Source of the DNA: Nocardia jejuensis NBRC 103114
GTDB taxonomy: Bacteria; Actinomycetota; Actinomycetes; Mycobacteriales; Mycobacteriaceae
NCBI RefSeq assembly: GCF_001613145.1
Contig: NZ_BDBU01000011.1
Coordinates: forward strand, 49,206-113,205
Direction: 5' to 3'
Length of the DNA: 64,000 bases
Part shown: piece after piece, positions 60,585 through 64,000 of the stretch
How positions within the stretch are numbered: position 1 is the stretch's first letter
Layout of the letters: every line of letters starts with the position of its first letter
The notes under the pieces: model-generated
The model's database searches: none
The model's input: only the letters and a program-made list of their open reading frames with translations
Told to the model about the DNA's origin: nothing
Program-made: the position numbers and the translations under genes

Positions 60585-61775
60585 TCAGCGGCTCAGCACC
60601 ACGGTGGAACCGTGGCCGAACAGCCCCTTGTTGGCGGTGATGCCGACCCGGGCGTCCTCGACCTGCCGACCGGTGGCGCGGCCCTGCAGCTGCCAGGTGA
60701 TCTCACAGACCTGCGCGATGGCCTGGGCGGGGACCGCCTCGCCGAAGCAGGCCAGGCCGCCGCTGGGGTTGACCGGAATGCGGCCGCCGAGCGTGGTCTC
60801 GCCCTCGCGCAGCAACTTCTCCGCTTCACCGCGCCCGCAGAAGCCGAGGTGCTCGTACCAGTCGAGCTCGAGCGATGTGGCCAGGTCGTAGACCTCGGCG
60901 ACGTTCACGTCCTCGGGGCTGATGCCGGACTGCTCGTAGACCGCGTCGCCGATGGAGTCCATGAACGAGCGTGCCGGAGCCGGAACCACCACGGAGGAGT
61001 CGGTGGCGATGTTCGGCATCTCCATGACCGTGTTGGGGTAGGTCGGGGTGATGCTCGCGACGCCCTTGATGCACACCGCGGGGGCGTTGAGGCCCAGCTC
61101 GCGCGCCTTGGCCTCGCTCATCAGCACCAGCGCCGCGCCGCCGTCGGAGGTGGCGCAGATGTCCAGCAGATGCAGTGGATCCGAGACGACCGGCGAGGCG
61201 AGCACATCCGCCTCGCTGACCTCCTTGCGGAAGCGAGCGCGCGGATTGGCCAGACCGTGGCGCGCGTTCTTGACCTTCACCGCGGCGAAGTCCTCGACGG
61301 TCGCGCCGTAGACATCCATGCGCCGGCGCGCGCTGAACGCGAAGTAGGTCGGGTTGGTCGCACCCAGCAGCCGGAATCGCAGCCAGTCCGGATCATTGGG
61401 CCGGTCACCGGCATTGGGGGCCAGGAAGCCCTTCGGGGTGGTGTCCGCGCCCACGACCAGCGCGATATCGCAGAGCCCGGCCATGATTCGCGCGCGGGCC
61501 ACGTCGATGGCCATCGCGCCCGAGGCACAGGCCCCGTACGCGGTCGCCAGCTGCGCGCCGGTCCAGCCCAGCGCCTGCGCGATCGAGGAGCCCGCGACAT
61601 AGCCCGCGTAGCCACTGCGCACGGTCTCCCCGGCTGCGACGAATTGCACGTCACGCCAAGCGATTCCGGCATCGGCGAGAGCCTCCACGGCAGCTTCCAC
61701 GCCGTACTCGACGAACGAGCGGCCCCACTTGCCCCATGGCGTCATACCGACGCCGGCAACGATTACCTCGCTCAT
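60585..61775 (-). CDS. Thiolase/lipid-transfer-protein-like acyl-CoA enzyme
   Basis: 396 residues, thiolase fold. Nucleophile Cys in Y-G-A-C-A-S-G near residue 90. The C-terminal N-P-S-G-G-L is present but the usual G-H-P is C-F-G-E. DUF35-associated thiolases (Ltp group) often carry such changes. Start ATG 61775 (upstream frame unsupported). Coupled to DUF35 protein by ATGA; likely forms a complex for fatty-acid or sterol side-chain shortening. Confidence 0.85.
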   Translation of the reverse strand: MSEVIVAGVGMTPWGKWGRSFVEYGVEAAVEALADAGIAWRDVQFVAAGETVRSGYAGYVAGSSIAQALGWTGAQLATAYGACASGAMAIDVARARIMAGLCDIALVVGADTTPKGFLAPNAGDRPNDPDWLRFRLLGATNPTYFAFSARRRMDVYGATVEDFAAVKVKNARHGLANPRARFRKEVSEADVLASPVVSDPLHLLDICATSDGGAALVLMSEAKARELGLNAPAVCIKGVASITPTYPNTVMEMPNIATDSSVVVPAPARSFMDSIGDAVYEQSGISPEDVNVAEVYDLATSLELDWYEHLGFCGRGEAEKLLREGETTLGGRIPVNPSGGLACFGEAVPAQAIAQVCEITWQLQGRATGRQVEDARVGITANKGLFGHGSTVVLSR

Positions 61776-62215
61776 TTCGCCACTCCTACCGGACGCCACT
61801 TCCACATCGTGTACTCGTGGTCGTCATCGCTGAACAGCGTGTCCACCACCAGTTCCACCCGGTTTCCGACCCGCAGGTCCTCGACCGTCACACCGTCGAC
61901 GGCCGCACCGAGCACCACCAGACCGCTGTCGTCGACCTCGACCGCGATCAGCGCGAACGGCTCATAGGGATCGGTGGTGGGCACGAACGGCGGCGGCGGC
62001 TGATACCGCAGATCCGTGTAGCTCCACACCGTGCCGCCCGGGCCGAGCCGGGTCTCCGCGAAATCGTTCGCCCCGCAGTCGGGATTCGGGCACCGGTAGC
62101 TCGCCGCCGGGAACGCGACCGTGCCGCACGCCTGGCATCGGCTGCCGAGCAGGGCCGGACCGCCCTCCTCGGTGAACCAGCCCTCGGCGCCCAACGCCGG
62201 TTTTCTCGTTCTCAT
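61772..62215 (-). CDS. DUF35 OB-fold protein with zinc ribbon
   Basis: 147 residues. Rubredoxin-like zinc ribbon C-Q-A-C-G...C-P-N-P-D-C-G (about 28-50), then the OB fold. DUF35 partners bind CoA substrates for Ltp-type thiolases. GGAGGATATGGG before the ATG. First gene of the two-gene operon. Confidence 0.85.
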   Translation of the reverse strand: MRTRKPALGAEGWFTEEGGPALLGSRCQACGTVAFPAASYRCPNPDCGANDFAETRLGPGGTVWSYTDLRYQPPPPFVPTTDPYEPFALIAVEVDDSGLVVLGAAVDGVTVEDLRVGNRVELVVDTLFSDDDHEYTMWKWRPVGVAK

Positions 62216-62366
62216 CCCATATCCTCCAGGCTTCTCCGTCGGCTCGCTCCGAGCCCACTTTAAGCGCCCACGCTTATCCGACGGATTCGCGGCGATACTA
62301 CGTGAATCCCCGTGAGACGGAAATGCTTTGGTCCGACCAGTGGGACGGCCGGCGAACCCGCGCGGA

Positions 62367-62963
62367 TCAGGTCCGGGACTCGAGCCGCCGCACCAGTGCG
62401 ATCAGCCCGGCGCGCAGGGCCTGCGGGTCCTCGGAGTCCGCGCCGATGACCATGCGGGCCACCTGCGGCACCGAGAACCACCAGGCCGCCAGCGCCGCCA
62501 CCGCGTACAGCAGATAGCCCGGCGACACCTCTCCCGGAAGCGCCCCCGCGCGTTGGGCGGCGCCGAGCGCGGCCACCTTCTCGGCGTAGTGCGCGGCGCG
62601 CGCGGATTCGGCGGAGAGCGTGTGCTCCGGGGGCTGCAATCCCTCCCAGTGCAGCAGGCGCAGGAACTGCGGGTGGGTGAGATGGAAGTCGAACACGTGC
62701 CCGGCGTACTCGGCCAGCTCGCCGGCCTTGTCGGGCGAGAGCGGGCTGGCGGCGGCGAGCTGCTCGAGCTGGTCGGTCAGGACGGCCTCGAACAGGCCGC
62801 GCTTATCGCCGAAGTACTGGTAGATGCGTTCCTTGTTGACACCCGCCCGGGTGGCGATGGCCGCGACCCGGCCCGCGTCGGGTCCGCGTTCGGCGAACTC
62901 GTGCACCGCCGCTTCCAGCAGCCGCCGCTTGGTGCCCTCGGTATCCCATGCCATGTGGCCCAT
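62367..62963 (-). CDS. TetR-family regulator
   Basis: 198 residues. Helix-turn-helix at about 10-60 (A-A-V-H-E-F-A-E-R-G; V-N-K-E-R-I-Y-Q-Y-F-G-D-K). The C-terminal region has the A-L-A-A-W-W-F-S-V-P-Q motif of a TetR_C subgroup. ATG 62963 used; ATG 62954 is an alternative. Divergent from ilvD, with three operators in the intergenic gap, so it should control ilvD and itself. Confidence 0.85.
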   Translation of the reverse strand: MGHMAWDTEGTKRRLLEAAVHEFAERGPDAGRVAAIATRAGVNKERIYQYFGDKRGLFEAVLTDQLEQLAAASPLSPDKAGELAEYAGHVFDFHLTHPQFLRLLHWEGLQPPEHTLSAESARAAHYAEKVAALGAAQRAGALPGEVSPGYLLYAVAALAAWWFSVPQVARMVIGADSEDPQALRAGLIALVRRLESRT

Positions 62964-62974
62964 CCAACCATTTC

Positions 62975-63044
62975 CAACCCCACGGTTGCGGATGCGCACC
63001 CACTCGTGCGAAACTCCAACCCTACGGTTGCAACCACACGGTTG
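62975..63044. promoter_or_regulatory. Three copies of a 14-bp palindromic operator
   Basis: CAACC-N4-GGTTG at 62975-62988, 63017-63030 and 63031-63044 (spacers CCAC, CTAC, ACAC). Copies two and three abut and are framed by an 11-bp inverted repeat AAACTCCAACC/GGTTGGAGTTT (63011-63050). Located between TetR and ilvD starts. Confidence 0.75.
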
Positions 63045-63065
63045 GAGTTTTGAGGAGGCGGCACG

Positions 63066-64000
63066 ATGCCAGATCTGCGTTCACGCACGGTCACCCACGG
63101 ACGGAACATGGCCGGAGCCCGCGCGCTCATGCGGGCCAGCGGCGTGCCCTCCGCCGATATCGGGCGCAAGCCGGTCATCGCCATCGCGAACAGCTTCACC
63201 GAGTTCGTTCCCGGCCACACCCACCTGCAACCGGTCGGCCGGATGGTCTCCGAGGCGGTGCGCGAGGCCGGCGGAATCGCGCGCGAGTTCAACACCATCG
63301 CCGTCGACGACGGAATCGCCATGGGGCACAGCGGAATGCTGTACTCGCTGCCCTCGCGCGACCTGATCGCGGATTCGATCGAGTACATGGTCAACGCGCA
63401 CTGCGCCGACGCCCTGGTGTGTATCTCCAACTGCGACAAGATCACTCCCGGCATGCTCATGGCCGCCATGCGCCTGAACATTCCGACGGTGTTCGTCTCG
63501 GGCGGCCCGATGGAGGGCGGCACCGCGGTGCTGGTGGACGGCACGGTGCGCGCCCGGCTCGATCTCATCGTCACTATGGCCGAGGCCGTCTCCCCCGACG
63601 TCTCGGACGAGGACCTGACCCGCATCGAGGAGAACGCCTGTCCCACCTGCGGTTCCTGCGCGGGCATGTTCACCGCCAACTCGATGAACTGCCTCACCGA
63701 GGCACTGGGCCTGGCCCTGCCGGGCAACGGAACCACCCTGGCCACCCACACCGCGCGGGCGGAGCTGTACCGCGCGGCCGGGCATTCGATCATGGACCTG
63801 ACCCGGCGCTACTACGACCGGGACGACGCGTCGGTGCTGCCCCGGAACATCGCCTCACACAACGCGTTCGACAATGCCATCGCCCTGGATCTGGCCATGG
63901 GCGGCTCCACCAACACCGTGCTGCACCTGCTGGCCGCGGCCCGAGAGGCCGGACTCGACTACACGCTCACCGATATCGAGAAGATGTCGCCGCAGATCCC
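63066..64000 (+). CDS. ilvD: Dihydroxy-acid dehydratase, enteric type (5' part; continues past window)
   Basis: About 311 residues seen; no stop before the edge. Iron-sulfur Cys motifs S-N-C-D-K and [11 protein letters not shown]. The start [18 protein letters not shown] and P-G-H-T-H-L resemble E. coli IlvD, not the shorter mycobacterial form. Converts dihydroxy-acids to keto-acids in branched-chain amino acid synthesis. GAGGAGG before the ATG at 63066. Preceded by three TetR operators, so likely regulated locally. Confidence 0.92.
   Translation, partial: MPDLRSRTVTHGRNMAGARALMRASGVPSADIGRKPVIAIANSFTEFVPGHTHLQPVGRMVSEAVREAGGIAREFNTIAVDDGIAMGHSGMLYSLPSRDLIADSIEYMVNAHCADALVCISNCDKITPGMLMAAMRLNIPTVFVSGGPMEGGTAVLVDGTVRARLDLIVTMAEAVSPDVSDEDLTRIEENACPTCGSCAGMFTANSMNCLTEALGLALPGNGTTLATHTARAELYRAAGHSIMDLTRRYYDRDDASVLPRNIASHNAFDNAIALDLAMGGSTNTVLHLLAAAREAGLDYTLTDIEKMSPQI

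Overview
The window is about 64 kb of high-GC DNA from a mycolic-acid-containing actinomycete, most likely Nocardia or a close relative. The evidence is a phosphatidylinositol-mannoside cluster in the mycobacterial order (thrS, HIT, pgsA, patA, pimA, Nudix), a secreted mycolyltransferase of the antigen 85 fold, the glnA4-aldC gene order known from Mycobacterium, and many GTG/TTG starts with GTGA/ATGA overlaps. No rRNA, tRNA, CRISPR array, transposase or phage gene was seen.

Layout. 1-2.0 kb: an ECF sigma factor operon encoding two Asp23-like proteins and a lysine-rich repeat protein cut by the window edge, all joined by 4-nt overlaps. 2.1-3.1 kb: CsbD and EthD-domain proteins. 3.3-10.0 kb: the PIM/phosphatidylinositol operon led by thrS, with a previously unlisted 25-codon ORF between thrS and the HIT gene. 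10.3-16.3 kb: a FhuF-like Fe-S protein and two tandem SulP transporter-carbonic anhydrase fusions. 16.6-21.2 kb: stress and signalling genes (CsbD, small membrane protein, MmyB-type regulator, a frameshifted HAMP adenylate cyclase, an RsbR-like STAS protein). 21.5-29.2 kb: two DHA2 drug exporters (one with a divergent TetR and a clear operator), a lipoprotein pair, an M23 peptidase and a CoA-disulfide-reductase-like flavoprotein.

29.4-34.0 kb: a sulfonate-type ABC transporter whose operon includes an Apr/fumarate-reductase-like flavoprotein and a 2[4Fe-4S] ferredoxin. 34.1-36.0 kb: a bacterial nitric oxide synthase oxygenase with a long repetitive tail. 36.2-40.2 kb: TenA, DedA, two secreted proteins and the mycolyltransferase. 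40.3-46.2 kb: a gamma-glutamylation route for amines (glnA4, GATase hydrolase, aldehyde dehydrogenase, SDR) with a facing APC permease. 46.3-48.4 kb: a secreted S1 protease and an ammonium transporter with a GlnR-like site.

48.6-51.2 kb: a small accessory module (Scr1/DUF5753-type HTH regulator, DUF6879 protein, 110-residue protein, and a divergent protein that looks like a serine-resolvase catalytic domain without its catalytic residues). 51.2-55.1 kb: a DapC-like aminotransferase coupled to a P450 lacking the ExxR arginine, and a GT87 mannosyltransferase. 55.4-60.5 kb: secreted proteins, a second M23 peptidase, CsbD, MerR, STAS and LapA-like proteins. 60.6-64 kb: a thiolase/DUF35 pair, a TetR regulator with three tandem operators, and an enteric-type ilvD that runs off the end.

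Themes: envelope lipid and mycolate synthesis; a general-stress set (three CsbD genes, two STAS proteins, SigF/SigB-like promoters); and nitrogen/sulfur scavenging. The best candidates for undescribed biology are the sigma-Asp23 operon, the flavoprotein-ferredoxin-ABC operon, the DUF6879/resolvase-like module and the tailed NO synthase. All functions are read from sequence motifs and remembered family features; no database search was run.
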